Source of the DNA: Desulfotignum sp.
Lineage (GTDB): Bacteria > Desulfobacterota > Desulfobacteria > Desulfobacterales > Desulfobacteraceae
Length of the DNA stretch: 64,000 nucleotides
Assembly (NCBI GenBank): GCA_011390635.1
Contig: JAABSA010000002.1
Span: 62,308-126,307, forward strand
Direction: 5' to 3'
In this document: one piece after another, positions 52,561 to 62,135 of the stretch
Position numbering within the stretch: the stretch's first letter is position 1
How the letters are laid out: every line of letters begins with the position of its first letter
Translations under genes and position numbers: made by a program
The notes under the pieces: model-generated
Told to the model about the DNA's origin: nothing
Database searches by the model: none
What the model saw: the letters and a program-made list of their open reading frames with translations, nothing else

Positions 52561-53377
52561 TCGTTTCACATACCGCAACCCAAAACAAATGGGACTTACT
52601 GTCATTTTCACCCCCCAGGCATTTGGATTTCGCTATGAACTTATCGGGCTGGCCCTTTTTGCTGCTGCCTGGGCTTTGGTTTCCTATTTTGTGTTTACCC
52701 GGCCCCAGTTCAGCCAGTTTCAGGGATTTTTGCCAGGCCCCACCTTCAAGGCACTGATGTCGGCATTCACAGATGAACGCTTCTGGCTCTCGGTATTCAC
52801 AAGCCTTCGGCGGGTTGTGGTGGGGATTTCTCTGGCGGCATTTTTTGGTTTTCCCCTGGGGATTCTGGTGGGGTTTTATCCCGGGATCCGGGGATTGTCC
52901 TACTCCGCCATCCAGTTTGTGCGCATGATCAGCCCTTTGTCCTGGATGCCCATAGCCCTGCTCTTATTTGCAAGCTTTGAATCAGCCGTATATTTTTTGA
53001 TTGTAATGGCAACCATTTGCCCTATAATACTGAATACAGCTATCGGGGTGCGCAATATCCATCCCCAGTGGGTAAAAATGGCCATGAACCAGGGAGCAAA
53101 CAACTACCAGCTCATCAAAACCATTGTTATGCCATCTTCTGTGCCCCATTTGCTCACAAGCCTGAGACTGGCTCTGGGAGTGGCCTGGATTGTGCTTGTA
53201 CCGGCCGAATTTTTAGGGGTGTCCTCCGGACTGGGATACCTGATCAATGATGCAAGGGATACAATGGAATATGACAAACTCATGGCCATGATCATTGCCA
53301 TCGGTATCCTGGGTTTTGCCTTGGACCGGTTGTTTCAAAAACTCCAGCAGACATTGCGCTGGTCCTGGAATGAATAA
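52529..53377 (+). CDS. ABC importer permease, SsuC/NrtB type
   Basis: 282 aa, about six membrane helices. FWLSVFTSLRRVVVGISLAAFFGFPLGILVGFYPG is the family opening. The EAA loop reads MAMNQGANNYQLIKTIVMPSSVPHLLTSLRLALGVAWIVLVPAEFLG, and SSGLGYLINDAR follows. Overlaps the end of the binding-protein gene by 32 bp, so translation is coupled. Confidence 0.92.
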   Translation: MKEKKPLKSPDRFTYRNPKQMGLTVIFTPQAFGFRYELIGLALFAAAWALVSYFVFTRPQFSQFQGFLPGPTFKALMSAFTDERFWLSVFTSLRRVVVGISLAAFFGFPLGILVGFYPGIRGLSYSAIQFVRMISPLSWMPIALLLFASFESAVYFLIVMATICPIILNTAIGVRNIHPQWVKMAMNQGANNYQLIKTIVMPSSVPHLLTSLRLALGVAWIVLVPAEFLGVSSGLGYLINDARDTMEYDKLMAMIIAIGILGFALDRLFQKLQQTLRWSWNE

Positions 53378-53427
53378 TAATGATAAAGAAACACAATGAT
53401 GAAAATAAACCTTAAGGAGTTTTTTCA

Positions 53428-54804
53428 ATGGCGGTAAATCCTGATATTAAAATTGTGGTGGCGGATGATTCAGGCACCATGCGTATCATGTTCAAACAGA
53501 TCCTTGCCAAAGCCGGGTATACCAATCTTGTGATGGCGGTCAACGGTGCAGATGGACTGGAAAAGGTACAAACCGAAAAACCGGACCTTGTGATCAGTGA
53601 CTGGAACATGCCCCGGATGGACGGGTTGGAATTTTTGCAGGCATTACGCAAACTGGATGAATTCAGGGATCTGCCATTTATCATGGCCACGGCCCAGTCC
53701 GACAAAGGCCAGCAGATCGCCATCACACAAGCCGGGGGCAATGGCCATGTTCCCAAGCCTTTTGACCAGGACCAGATCAGCCGGGCCATTGACCGCGCAT
53801 TTTCCGGTGAAAAAGCACAGCCTGCCGTCAAAACAAGGCAAAGAAGCATCATGGGCGACCGGGTGGAACTGAATGTGGCCCATATCCAGATCACCGACCA
53901 TCTGGCGCTGGGGGCCCTCAAGCACCGGATTGAAACAGGCGATGTGGAACCCCGGTATTTTGATTTGACTACCAGCCTCAAGGCAGGGTGGAATCCCATC
54001 CAGGAGGGACTGGAATCCGGAGAAATCGACTGTGCCTTTGTACTGGCACCCATTGCCATGGACCTGTTTGCCTACGATTCTCCCATCCGCCTGGTTTTGT
54101 TTGCCCACAAGAACGGCAGCACCTTTGTCAGATCCCGCCACTATGACCACAGGTTTGATTCACTCCAGAGTTTTTACAAATACAAAGTGGTGGATATCCC
54201 CCACAAAATGTCCATTCACCACATGCTGGCCCATCAATTTCTCAAGGAGCTGGGGCTTAAACCAGGGGTTCCCGGTAAAAAAGCCATCAACGTAAGGTTC
54301 GAGGTGGTACCCCCAGTTAAAATGCCCCAGATCATGAAGGAAAATGAAGACGTGGCAGGGTTTATGGTTGCTGAACCTGTTGCCACCAAAGCCATTGCCG
54401 CCCAGGTGGGAAATCTGGAATTTTATTCGGCAAGCCGCTGGGATAACCATCCCTGCTGCATCGTGGCCATGCAGGAGGATTTCATCCAGCAGCATCCTGA
54501 TGCGGCCCAGGAATTTGTATCCCTGCTGGTGGAAACCGGTGAATATATTGAAGATGACAAAAGCCGTGCCGCCGGCATTGCGGTTGATTTTTTAGACCCC
54601 CAGGGAACCCTGGGACTCAACCCGGAGGTATTGAAAAATGTGTTTTCCCAACCCCAGGCCATACGGTGGGACGGCCTTTATCCCGAGACCGCAGACCTGG
54701 ACAAAATTCAACGCTACATGCATGATGTAATGGACATCGGTAAACTTATTGATCTGGAAAAATTCATTGAACCCCGTTTTGCCAATACCGCCTACAACAT
54801 TTAG
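53428..54804 (+). CDS. Receiver domain fused to NrtA/SsuA-type binding domain
   Basis: 458 aa, no signal peptide or membrane segment. Residues ~1-125 are a complete CheY-like receiver: VVADDSGTMRIMFKQIL (acidic pair), DLVISDWNMPRMDGLEFL (phospho-Asp), FIMATAQSD (Thr) and VPKPF (Lys). After a ~20-aa linker, residues ~145-458 are a binding-protein fold: LNVAHIQITDHLALGALKHRIE, EIDCAFVLAPIAMDLFAYDSPIRLVLFAHKNGS, VAGFMVAEPVATKAIA and SRWDNHPCCIVAMQEDF. The receiver's output is thus a small-molecule-binding domain, not DNA-binding or enzymatic. AAGGAG before ATG. No histidine kinase in the window. Confidence 0.88.
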   Translation: MAVNPDIKIVVADDSGTMRIMFKQILAKAGYTNLVMAVNGADGLEKVQTEKPDLVISDWNMPRMDGLEFLQALRKLDEFRDLPFIMATAQSDKGQQIAITQAGGNGHVPKPFDQDQISRAIDRAFSGEKAQPAVKTRQRSIMGDRVELNVAHIQITDHLALGALKHRIETGDVEPRYFDLTTSLKAGWNPIQEGLESGEIDCAFVLAPIAMDLFAYDSPIRLVLFAHKNGSTFVRSRHYDHRFDSLQSFYKYKVVDIPHKMSIHHMLAHQFLKELGLKPGVPGKKAINVRFEVVPPVKMPQIMKENEDVAGFMVAEPVATKAIAAQVGNLEFYSASRWDNHPCCIVAMQEDFIQQHPDAAQEFVSLLVETGEYIEDDKSRAAGIAVDFLDPQGTLGLNPEVLKNVFSQPQAIRWDGLYPETADLDKIQRYMHDVMDIGKLIDLEKFIEPRFANTAYNI

Positions 54805-54822
54805 ATGCAAGGAGTCACATCC

Positions 54823-55509
54823 ATGAAAATCACTGATCCGCAAGTCATTAAAAACGGAGAAAATGATCTGATTGCATCCGTACAGAAAAATCTTGATCAG
54901 GATATTATAAAAAAAATCATCACCGATCGTATGGCCGGGACAGCGCTTGTGTCAAAGGGTGGACAGATTGTGGTCCATGACAACCAGGTTGCATTTCGCA
55001 TGGATTTTGATCTGCAGTTAAGCGGCAGCCTTTTGTTTGACCGGCAGGGCAATTATATTCCCGATGGTTCAGATCCGCAAACAGCGCGCCATACTCTGGA
55101 TACTGATCTGGAACCGCTGGAGGCAAATGACCTGGACACAGCACAGCCGGATGCTGAAGAAGATCTTGCCCGGGCCGATCTTGACCGGGATACTGAAGAT
55201 GCTTCTGAATCAGACTCCCCGACAGAGCCGGATACCCATCTGCCGAATGCACCCCTGGATGCTCCCGACGACAATGATCTGGATACTGCTGATCTGGATT
55301 CCGATGATACGGCGGATGAAGATCTGAGCAATGAAGCGCTGACCGGTGAAGTATTGAACGGTGAAGCGCTTGATGACGACGATCTGGAATTTGGCAGTCT
55401 GGATCTGGAAGAAAACAATGATACCGACCAGGACGACATGCTGGATGAAGACATAAACGATATTCTAAAAGAAAGCCGTGAGTTCTGGGAACAAAAAAAA
55501 GACCTTTAG
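54823..55509 (+). CDS. Acidic repeat protein downstream of the REC-SBP gene
   Basis: 228 aa from ATG 54823 (AAGGAG upstream; the track start 54805 lies before that site). The first ~85 residues look folded (DLIASVQKNLDQDIIKKIITDRMAG..., then GGQIVVHDNQVAFRMDFDLQLSGSLLFDRQGNYI). The rest is Asp/Leu-rich quasi-repeats (NDLDTADLDSDDTADEDL, NEALTGEVLNGEALDDDDLE), very acidic and probably extended. It ends in a helix, NDILKESREFWEQ. Not recognised. Position suggests a partner in the cluster. Followed by a strong terminator. Confidence 0.7.
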   Translation: MKITDPQVIKNGENDLIASVQKNLDQDIIKKIITDRMAGTALVSKGGQIVVHDNQVAFRMDFDLQLSGSLLFDRQGNYIPDGSDPQTARHTLDTDLEPLEANDLDTAQPDAEEDLARADLDRDTEDASESDSPTEPDTHLPNAPLDAPDDNDLDTADLDSDDTADEDLSNEALTGEVLNGEALDDDDLEFGSLDLEENNDTDQDDMLDEDINDILKESREFWEQKKDL

Positions 55510-55520
55510 AAACGATAAAA

Positions 55521-55562
55521 ACACCTGTCAGGCAGTGATGCGCCTGACAGGTGTTTTTTTTT
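55521..55562 (+). terminator. Strong rho-independent terminator of the ABC/REC cluster
   Basis: ACACCTGTCAGGC / GCCTGACAGGTGT perfect 13-bp stem, 8-nt loop, then nine T. Confidence 0.95.
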
Positions 55563-55587
55563 AAACACGCTGACACAATGAAGTGTA

Positions 55588-57033
55588 TTAATATCTATAA
55601 TGGTCTGACTTGAATGGACCGTTTATGGGAATGCCCAGATAATCAGCCTGTTCTTTGGTCAATTTGGTCAAAGATACGGACAGATTTTTCAAATGAAGCC
55701 GGGCCACTTCCTCGTCCAGTTCCTTGGGCAGGGTATATACCTTTTTCTCCAGTTTTTCCGAAGCCAGCTTGATCTGGGCCATGGTCTGGTTGGAAAAGCT
55801 GTTGCTCATGACAAAACTGGGGTGACCGGTGGCACACCCGAGGTTCACCAGGCGGCCTTCGGCCAGGACGATCACGGAGCGCCCTGATTCCAGCACCCAT
55901 TTGTCCACCTGAGGTTTGATGTTGATACGTTCGGCTTTGGGATTGTCCATGAGATAGGACATTTCAATTTCATTGTCAAAATGGCCGATGTTGCAGATAA
56001 TGGCCTCATCCTTCATTTCGGCGATGTGCGTGCCTTTGATGACATGGTAATTACCGGTGGCGGTCACAAAGATATCACCCCTGGCAGCGGCCTGTTCCAT
56101 GGTCACCACCTCAAACCCTTCCATGGCTGCCTGCAGTGCGCAGATGGGATCGATTTCCGTGACCAGGACAATGGCACCATACCCTTTCATGGAGGCGGCA
56201 CAGCCTTTTCCCACATCCCCGTATCCGGCAATCACCACGGTTTTGCCGGCAAGCATCACATCCGTGGCCCGTTTAATACCGTCAGCCAAAGATTCTCGGC
56301 ACCCGTAAAGGTTGTCGAATTTGGATTTGGTCACCGAATCATTGACATTGATGGCCGGAAACAACAACTGATTTTTGGCGGCCAGCTGGTATAGCCGGTT
56401 GACACCGGTGGTGGTTTCCTCGGAAACCCCCTTGATGGCATCGGCAATGCGGCTCCATTTTTCCGGATCCTCTGCATGGGATGTCCGCAATCGGTCCATG
56501 AGGCAGCGCTCATCCTGGCTGTGGCTGGGCTGGGACAAAAGGGAGGGATCTTTTTCCACCTTTACTCCCTGGTGCACATACAAGGTGGCATCTCCCCCGT
56601 CATCCACGATCAAATCGGGACCGGAGCCATCCGGCCAGAGCAGGGCCTGTTCCGTGCACCACCAGAATTCTTCCAGGGTTTCGCCTTTCCAGGCAAAAAC
56701 CGCAGCAGTCCCCTTTTTGGCGATGGCGGCAGCAGCATGGTCCTGGGTGGAAAAAATATTGCAGGAAGCCCATCTGATATCCGCTCCCAGTGCATGCAGG
56801 GTGTCAATGAGCATAGCGGTCTGGATGGTCATGTGCAGACTGCCCATGATTTTAAACCCCTTGAGGGGTTTTTCAGGTCCGTATTTTTCCCGGATGGCCA
56901 TCAATCCGGGCATCTCTTTTTCAGACAACTGCATATCCTTGAGCCCTTCTTCGGCAAGATTGATATCCTTAACCTTGTAAGGTAATTGTAAATCAAGTGC
57001 AATGCACGGGGCATCAGTGGCTTTTTGTAGCAT
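55588..57033 (-). CDS. ahcY: S-adenosylhomocysteine hydrolase
   Basis: NAD-dependent; splits SAH to adenosine and homocysteine. 481 aa. [66 protein letters not shown], and the NAD fold [21 protein letters not shown]. The C-terminal KSDHYRY is the invariant end. AAGGAG before ATG. Follows metK in the same direction but is separated by a terminator, so it may have its own promoter. No SAH riboswitch consensus was found in the 136-bp leader. Confidence 0.98.
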   Translation of the reverse strand: MLQKATDAPCIALDLQLPYKVKDINLAEEGLKDMQLSEKEMPGLMAIREKYGPEKPLKGFKIMGSLHMTIQTAMLIDTLHALGADIRWASCNIFSTQDHAAAAIAKKGTAAVFAWKGETLEEFWWCTEQALLWPDGSGPDLIVDDGGDATLYVHQGVKVEKDPSLLSQPSHSQDERCLMDRLRTSHAEDPEKWSRIADAIKGVSEETTTGVNRLYQLAAKNQLLFPAINVNDSVTKSKFDNLYGCRESLADGIKRATDVMLAGKTVVIAGYGDVGKGCAASMKGYGAIVLVTEIDPICALQAAMEGFEVVTMEQAAARGDIFVTATGNYHVIKGTHIAEMKDEAIICNIGHFDNEIEMSYLMDNPKAERINIKPQVDKWVLESGRSVIVLAEGRLVNLGCATGHPSFVMSNSFSNQTMAQIKLASEKLEKKVYTLPKELDEEVARLHLKNLSVSLTKLTKEQADYLGIPINGPFKSDHYRY

Positions 57034-57104
57034 GGGTTCACTCCTTAGCGTTTATTTATAGTAGTAATATTTCATGGTAATACGTATTTGGGAAATGGGT
57101 AATG

Positions 57105-57153
57105 AAAAAGGCTGCCGGATGCAGCAACATCAATCCAACGCATTGGGCAGCCT
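57105..57153 (-). terminator. Terminator after metK
   Basis: Minus strand AGGCTGCC ... GGCAGCCT with a 29-nt loop, followed by TTTTT. Partial read-through to ahcY is possible. Confidence 0.65.
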
Positions 57154-57169
57154 GCATGAAAAGGTGATA

Positions 57170-58342
57170 TTACAGTCCGGCCAGTTCCAGAATCTGATCA
57201 GCTTTGTCTGTTCTTTCCCAGGTAAAATCAGGATCTTTGCGCCCGAAATGGCCGTATGCGGATGTTTTCCGATAAATGGGCCGCAACAGGTCAAGGGTTT
57301 CAATAATGGCGGCCGGTCTTAAGTCAAACACCTGTTTGACGATTTCCACTGCCTTTTTTTCAGAAATCTTGCCGGTACCTTTAAAATCCACCATCAGGGA
57401 AACCGGTTCTGCCACACCAATGGCATAGGCCACCTGGACTTCGCACTTGTCGGCAATGCCCGATGCCACCAGATTTTTGGCCACATACCGTCCCATATAG
57501 GAGGCACTTCTGTCCACTTTTGACGGATCTTTTCCGGAAAAACATCCACCCCCGTGGCTCCCCTGGCCCCCATAGGTATCCACGATAATTTTACGCCCGG
57601 TCAGGCCGCAGTCTCCCATGGGCCCGCCGATCACAAACCGTCCGGTGGGATTGACAAAAAAGCGGGTATCTCCGTCCATCATCTCCTTTGGAATAATTTT
57701 CCGGATGACTTCCTTAACCACCGCGTCTTTCAGTTCCTCATAGGTCACATCATTGTTATGCTGGGTGGAAACCACCACTGCATCCACTCGCTCGGGTTTG
57801 CCGTTTCTGTATTCTATGGTTACCTGGGATTTGCCGTCGGGCCGCAGAAAATCCAGGGCCCCGTTTTTGCGGACCTGGGTCAAGCGCTTGGTGAGTTTGT
57901 GGGCAAACAGGATAGGCATGGGCATAAGTTCTTCAGTCTCATTAGTGGCAAAACCGAACATCAGACCCTGGTCCCCGGCACCCTGCTCCTTGTGCAGACC
58001 AGCCCCTTCGTTCACTCCCTGGGCAATGTCTACAGACTGCTGGTCAATGCTGGTAATAACAGAGCAGGTCTTCCAGTCAAACCCCATAGTGGATGAATTG
58101 TATCCAATATCTTTTATGGTATTTCTTACCACCTCGGGAATATCCACATAACACTCCGTGGTAATTTCTCCGGCCACCATGGCAAGGCCTGTGGTAACCA
58201 GGGTTTCGCAGGCAACCCGGCAGCGTTTGTCCTCTGCCATGATGGCATCCAGGATGCTGTCTGATATGGCGTCTGCTACTTTATCGGGATGGCCTTCGGT
58301 TACGGATTCTGATGTAAATAAAAATGATGGTTTTTCTGACAT
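57170..58342 (-). CDS. metK: S-adenosylmethionine synthetase
   Basis: Makes SAM from methionine and ATP. 390 aa from ATG 58342 (AAAAAGGAG upstream); the track adds 14 residues. [46 protein letters not shown] and [21 protein letters not shown] are diagnostic. [23 protein letters not shown] is the P-loop-like region. Divergent from the adenosine-kinase-like gene. Confidence 0.98.
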   Translation of the reverse strand: MSEKPSFLFTSESVTEGHPDKVADAISDSILDAIMAEDKRCRVACETLVTTGLAMVAGEITTECYVDIPEVVRNTIKDIGYNSSTMGFDWKTCSVITSIDQQSVDIAQGVNEGAGLHKEQGAGDQGLMFGFATNETEELMPMPILFAHKLTKRLTQVRKNGALDFLRPDGKSQVTIEYRNGKPERVDAVVVSTQHNNDVTYEELKDAVVKEVIRKIIPKEMMDGDTRFFVNPTGRFVIGGPMGDCGLTGRKIIVDTYGGQGSHGGGCFSGKDPSKVDRSASYMGRYVAKNLVASGIADKCEVQVAYAIGVAEPVSLMVDFKGTGKISEKKAVEIVKQVFDLRPAAIIETLDLLRPIYRKTSAYGHFGRKDPDFTWERTDKADQILELAGL

Positions 58343-58421
58343 TTCATGCTCCTTTTTAGAATGTGATAAAAATTGTAATGTCATGTGTGCATTCGGTTCA
58401 CGGTCACGATTTAGATTCCAA

Positions 58422-58450
58422 TTTATACCTGATCAACCACCATTTGTCAA
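58422..58450 (-). promoter_or_regulatory. metK promoter
   Basis: Minus strand TTGACA, 17-nt spacer, TATAAA, ~80 nt before the ATG. No SAM riboswitch fits in the short leader. Confidence 0.7.
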
Positions 58451-58509
58451 TAGCTATCCAGAAATATATCAAGATATGTTCATATTTTGTTAGGTATTTA
58501 CAAAAACCC

Positions 58510-58537
58510 TTGACAATGGCCACCGATTTTCTATGCT
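58510..58537 (+). promoter_or_regulatory. Promoter of the PfkB-family kinase gene
   Basis: TTGACA, 16-nt spacer, TATGCT, 35 bp before ATG 58573. Confidence 0.6.
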
Positions 58538-58572
58538 TAACCAAACAACCTAACTTTTTTTGGAGACGTATT

Positions 58573-59553
58573 ATGACAAAACAATACAACAAGCGGATTA
58601 CCGGTATCGGATCCGCCCTGGTAGACATCCTCATCAATGAGACAGATGATTTTTTGAAACTGCTTGATAAAAAAAAAGGCGGGATGACACTGGTGGAGGC
58701 GGCTGATATTGACAATATCCTGTCAAAAACCAATGAAGAACCTGTTGTCGTTCCAGGGGGCGCTGCCTGCAACACCATCATCGGTGTCGGCCGCCTGGGC
58801 GGCACTGCCCGATTCATCGGCAGAAGGGGAGAGGACAACTTCGGGACCCTGTTTGAAGATGCGCTCAGATCCGCCCGGGTAGAGCCGGAGCTGACCCTGT
58901 CACCCTCCCCCACGGGAAGTGTGATCTCCGTGGTCACCCCGGATGCCCAGCGGTCCATGTTCACTTTTCTGGGGGCATCCACTGAACTGGATCCCGCAAG
59001 GATTACCCCGGATCTGTTTACCGATACCGCCATTACCATGATCGAAGGCTACCTGCTGTTTAATCCGGAACTGATGATGGCCTCTGTGCGTGCAGCCAAA
59101 GAAGCCGGATCCTTGATCGCCCTGGATTTGGCCAGCTTTGAGGTGGTGAATGCCTGCCGCGGGATACTCAAAGATGTAATATGCGATTATGTAGACATTC
59201 TCATTGCCAATGAAGATGAAGCAGCAGCCTATACCGGTTTTAAAGATGAAGCAAACGCCATTGCCGCACTGTCCCGGGATGTAACCTATGCGGTGTTGAA
59301 GCTGGGAAAAAGAGGCAGTTGTGTTTCATTTAAGGGGACAACCACCAGAATCGATGCCGTTTCCGGATCTCCTGCCGTAGATACCACCGGTGCAGGGGAT
59401 TTATGGGCAGCCGGGTTCCTCTTTGGCATTGCCAATGGTTTTTCCATTGAAAAAAGCGGAACGCTGGCATCAGCATGCGGATACGAAGTCTGCCAGGTGG
59501 TGGGTGCCCACATCCCGAAACAGGGCTGGCAGCGCATCCGTTCCTTGATCTAA
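58573..59553 (+). CDS. PfkB-family carbohydrate kinase, adenosine-kinase-like
   Basis: 326 aa from ATG 58573 (GGAG 9 nt upstream); the track start adds 70 non-family residues through the promoter. ITGIGSALVDILINETDDFL, VPGGAACNTIIGVGRLGGTARFIGRRGEDNFG and the C-terminal DTTGAGDLWAAGFLFGIANG with the catalytic Asp are PfkB marks. The opening and the neighbours metK and ahcY suggest adenosine as substrate: clearing adenosine would pull the SAH hydrolase reaction. Ribokinase-like sugars are the alternative. Convergent with lon, overlapping its end by 4 bp. Confidence 0.87.
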   Translation: MTKQYNKRITGIGSALVDILINETDDFLKLLDKKKGGMTLVEAADIDNILSKTNEEPVVVPGGAACNTIIGVGRLGGTARFIGRRGEDNFGTLFEDALRSARVEPELTLSPSPTGSVISVVTPDAQRSMFTFLGASTELDPARITPDLFTDTAITMIEGYLLFNPELMMASVRAAKEAGSLIALDLASFEVVNACRGILKDVICDYVDILIANEDEAAAYTGFKDEANAIAALSRDVTYAVLKLGKRGSCVSFKGTTTRIDAVSGSPAVDTTGAGDLWAAGFLFGIANGFSIEKSGTLASACGYEVCQVVGAHIPKQGWQRIRSLI

Positions 59554-62024
59554 ACTGATGGATTTTTGCCTGCCGATACAGGGCCGCTTTTTCCTCCCTT
59601 GTTTTCAAACACCTGCTTGTACACTTCTTTGTAATGTTTAACAAAGGAAAAATCAATTCCCTCTTTGATATGTTCAGGCAGTTTTTCAAATTCACTGATA
59701 CACCCTTCGGGCAGGATGATCTCATTGATGCCGGATCTGCGGGCCGCAATGATCTTTTCCTTGATTCCCCCCACAGGCAATACTTTGCCTGTGAGGGTGA
59801 TCTCACCGGTCATGGCCAGAGGTCTGTTGATCACTTTTTTCCGGGCCAGGGACACAAGGGCCGTGGTAATGGTGATGCCGGCACTGGGTCCGTCTTTGGG
59901 CGTGGCACCTTCCGGCACATGCAGATGGATAAAGGCCTCATCAAAATAGGCGGGAGAAATGCCAAGGGTTTTGGCATTGGCCCGCACATGGGACAGGGCA
60001 ATGGAAGCTGATTCCTGCATCACATCCCCGAGCTTGCCGGTGAGCTTGATGCCGGATCCTTTTTCATGGACCTTCACCACCTCAATGGGCATGGTAACCC
60101 CGCCCATTGACGTCCAGGCAAGACCTGTGGCAATGCCCACCCCCTGCATCTGTTTTTCTGTTTTAAACATCGGAAGACCCAGGAATTTTTCCAGGGATTT
60201 GATGGTCACCCGAACCCTTTGCTTTTCCCCTTTTAAAATAGTGACAATGCTTTTGCGGATAATCTTGTTGAGCAGTTTTTCCAGATTCCGCACCCCTGCC
60301 TCCCTGGCGTATCCTTCAATCAGATGGCGGATGGTGGGATCGGTGATGGTAATGGTGGTGGCTGCCAGTTTGTTGCGTTTGAGCAGCTTGGGCCACAGAT
60401 GTTTCCGGGCGATTTCTATTTTTTCCTGGGTAATGTATCCTGACAGGTTGATTCTGTCCATGCGGTCAAGCAGCGGACCGGGAATGGTATCCAGGGTATT
60501 GGCCGTACAGATGAACAATACTTTGGATAAATCAATGCGCAGATCCATGTAATGGTCTAAAAATTCGCCATTCTGTTCCGGATCCAGCACCTCCAGCAGG
60601 GCGGATGCCGGATCACCCTGGTAGGAAATGCCGATCTTGTCCACCTCATCGAGCATGATCACGGGGTTGGCCACTTTTGTGTCTTTGAGAGCCTGGACCA
60701 TTTTACCGGGCATGGCCCCTACATAGGTTCTGCGGTGCCCCTTAATTTCCGCCTCATCCCGGATACCCCCCAGACTGAACCGATAAAATTTGCGGCCCAA
60801 AGCCTCGGCAATGGATTTACCGATGGAGGTTTTGCCCACACCGGGCGGGCCCACAAACAAAATGATGGAACCGGAGACATCTTTTTTATAGACCCCTGCG
60901 GCAAAAAATTCAATGATCCGCTCTTTGACATCGGACAGTCCGGCATGGTCCCGGTCCAGCACTTTTTCCGCCCGCTGGATATCAATGTTGTCCTCGGAAT
61001 ACACCCCCCAGGGAAATGAGGTGACCCAGTCAAGATAGTTCCGGGTGACCCCGTATTCAGCCGACCCGGTTTCCAGGACCGAAAGTTTTTCGATCTCCTC
61101 TTCAAACCGCTTGGTCACATGCTCGGGCGGTTCCAGTTCCGCAAACCGTTGTTTGAACCGATCCACATCCGAGGTCTTGTCATCCTTCTGCATTCCCAGT
61201 TCTTTCTGGATGGCCTTGAGCTGTTCCTTAAGAAAAAACTTGCGCTTGTTCTCATCCACCTGGGTATTGAGATCCTTGCGGATCTGGGTTTGGAGCTTGG
61301 CAATCTCAATTTCCTTTTGCAACAGCATCAGCACCCGCTTCATACGCTCAATCACTGATTCTGTTTCCAGAATTTCCTGGAGCACATCACCGGATGCCGT
61401 TGTGATGCCGGCGGCAAAATCGGCCAAAGGAGACGGCTGATCCGGGCTGAACCGTCCCAGGTATTGTTTGAGTTCTTCAGAATACAAGGGATTGAGAGAA
61501 AGCAGCTGCTTGATGGAACTGATAATGGAAATGGCATAGGCCTTGAGCTTGTCTTCATCTTCCTTCAAGGGTTTGAAATATTCCACCTGGACCACAAAAG
61601 GGGGTTTGTCCGATAAAAACTTTTTTATCTTGAACCGCTCCAGGCCCTGGGCTATGAACTGGATATTGTCTTCCACCTCCACCATGTTGAGCATCCGCAC
61701 CACGCACCCCACTTCAGGAAAGTCCTCTTTATAGACATACTTTCCTTTCACTTCCGATAGATAGCTGAGTCCCAGCAGGTTATGGGAATCATTGGCCGCC
61801 TTGGCAAGGGTTGTTTCCCACCGCTGTTTGCTCACCACCAGGGGCTGGACCTGGGCCGGCAGGTGGGGACGGCCAGTTATAGGCACCAGGTAGAGGATGT
61901 CGGGTTTATGGCTCTGGCGGATGAGCTGGCCCCCTGTTTTTTCTTTCTTATCAGTACCCGTGTTTTCATCTTCATCGTCACTATCTACAATCTCAGGGGT
62001 AATGGTTGTGTTGTCATCAGTCAT
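59550..62024 (-). CDS. lon: ATP-dependent protease Lon
   Basis: 824 aa. N-terminal substrate domain (ILYLVPITGRPHLPAQVQPLVV, somewhat unlike the usual LPLLPLRDxVVFP), coiled coil, and AAA+ module with Walker A GPPGVGKTSIGKSIAEALGRKFYR, VGAMPGKMVQALK and MLDEVDKIG. The protease domain has PEGATPKDGPSAGITITTALVSL (catalytic Ser) and GGIKEKIIAARRSGI (Lys). An acidic N-terminal extension (DSDDEDENTGTDKKEK) precedes. Degrades damaged and regulatory proteins. GAGGTG before ATG. Confidence 0.97.
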   Translation of the reverse strand: MTDDNTTITPEIVDSDDEDENTGTDKKEKTGGQLIRQSHKPDILYLVPITGRPHLPAQVQPLVVSKQRWETTLAKAANDSHNLLGLSYLSEVKGKYVYKEDFPEVGCVVRMLNMVEVEDNIQFIAQGLERFKIKKFLSDKPPFVVQVEYFKPLKEDEDKLKAYAISIISSIKQLLSLNPLYSEELKQYLGRFSPDQPSPLADFAAGITTASGDVLQEILETESVIERMKRVLMLLQKEIEIAKLQTQIRKDLNTQVDENKRKFFLKEQLKAIQKELGMQKDDKTSDVDRFKQRFAELEPPEHVTKRFEEEIEKLSVLETGSAEYGVTRNYLDWVTSFPWGVYSEDNIDIQRAEKVLDRDHAGLSDVKERIIEFFAAGVYKKDVSGSIILFVGPPGVGKTSIGKSIAEALGRKFYRFSLGGIRDEAEIKGHRRTYVGAMPGKMVQALKDTKVANPVIMLDEVDKIGISYQGDPASALLEVLDPEQNGEFLDHYMDLRIDLSKVLFICTANTLDTIPGPLLDRMDRINLSGYITQEKIEIARKHLWPKLLKRNKLAATTITITDPTIRHLIEGYAREAGVRNLEKLLNKIIRKSIVTILKGEKQRVRVTIKSLEKFLGLPMFKTEKQMQGVGIATGLAWTSMGGVTMPIEVVKVHEKGSGIKLTGKLGDVMQESASIALSHVRANAKTLGISPAYFDEAFIHLHVPEGATPKDGPSAGITITTALVSLARKKVINRPLAMTGEITLTGKVLPVGGIKEKIIAARRSGINEIILPEGCISEFEKLPEHIKEGIDFSFVKHYKEVYKQVFENKGGKSGPVSAGKNPSV

Positions 62025-62071
62025 ATATTCACCTCAGCTATGCGTTGGCATTTGCAATCAATAATATCTAT

Positions 62072-62099
62072 ACTATAATATTTTTTTTCCCCATGACAA
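62072..62099 (-). promoter_or_regulatory. Predicted lon promoter
   Basis: Minus strand TTGTCA, 16-nt spacer, TATAGT, ~50 nt before the lon ATG. No heat-shock sigma-32 pattern seen. Confidence 0.5.
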
Positions 62100-62135
62100 C
62101 CCACAAAGCCAAAATCCATACCATGGACAAAGAGA

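Noticed and set aside
57034-57169. SAH riboswitch before ahcY
   Set aside because: The hairpin there is the metK terminator; I could not match the SAH riboswitch core sequences.
58343-58421. SAM riboswitch before metK
   Set aside because: Leader of about 80 nt is too short and lacks the SAM-I or SAM-II pattern.
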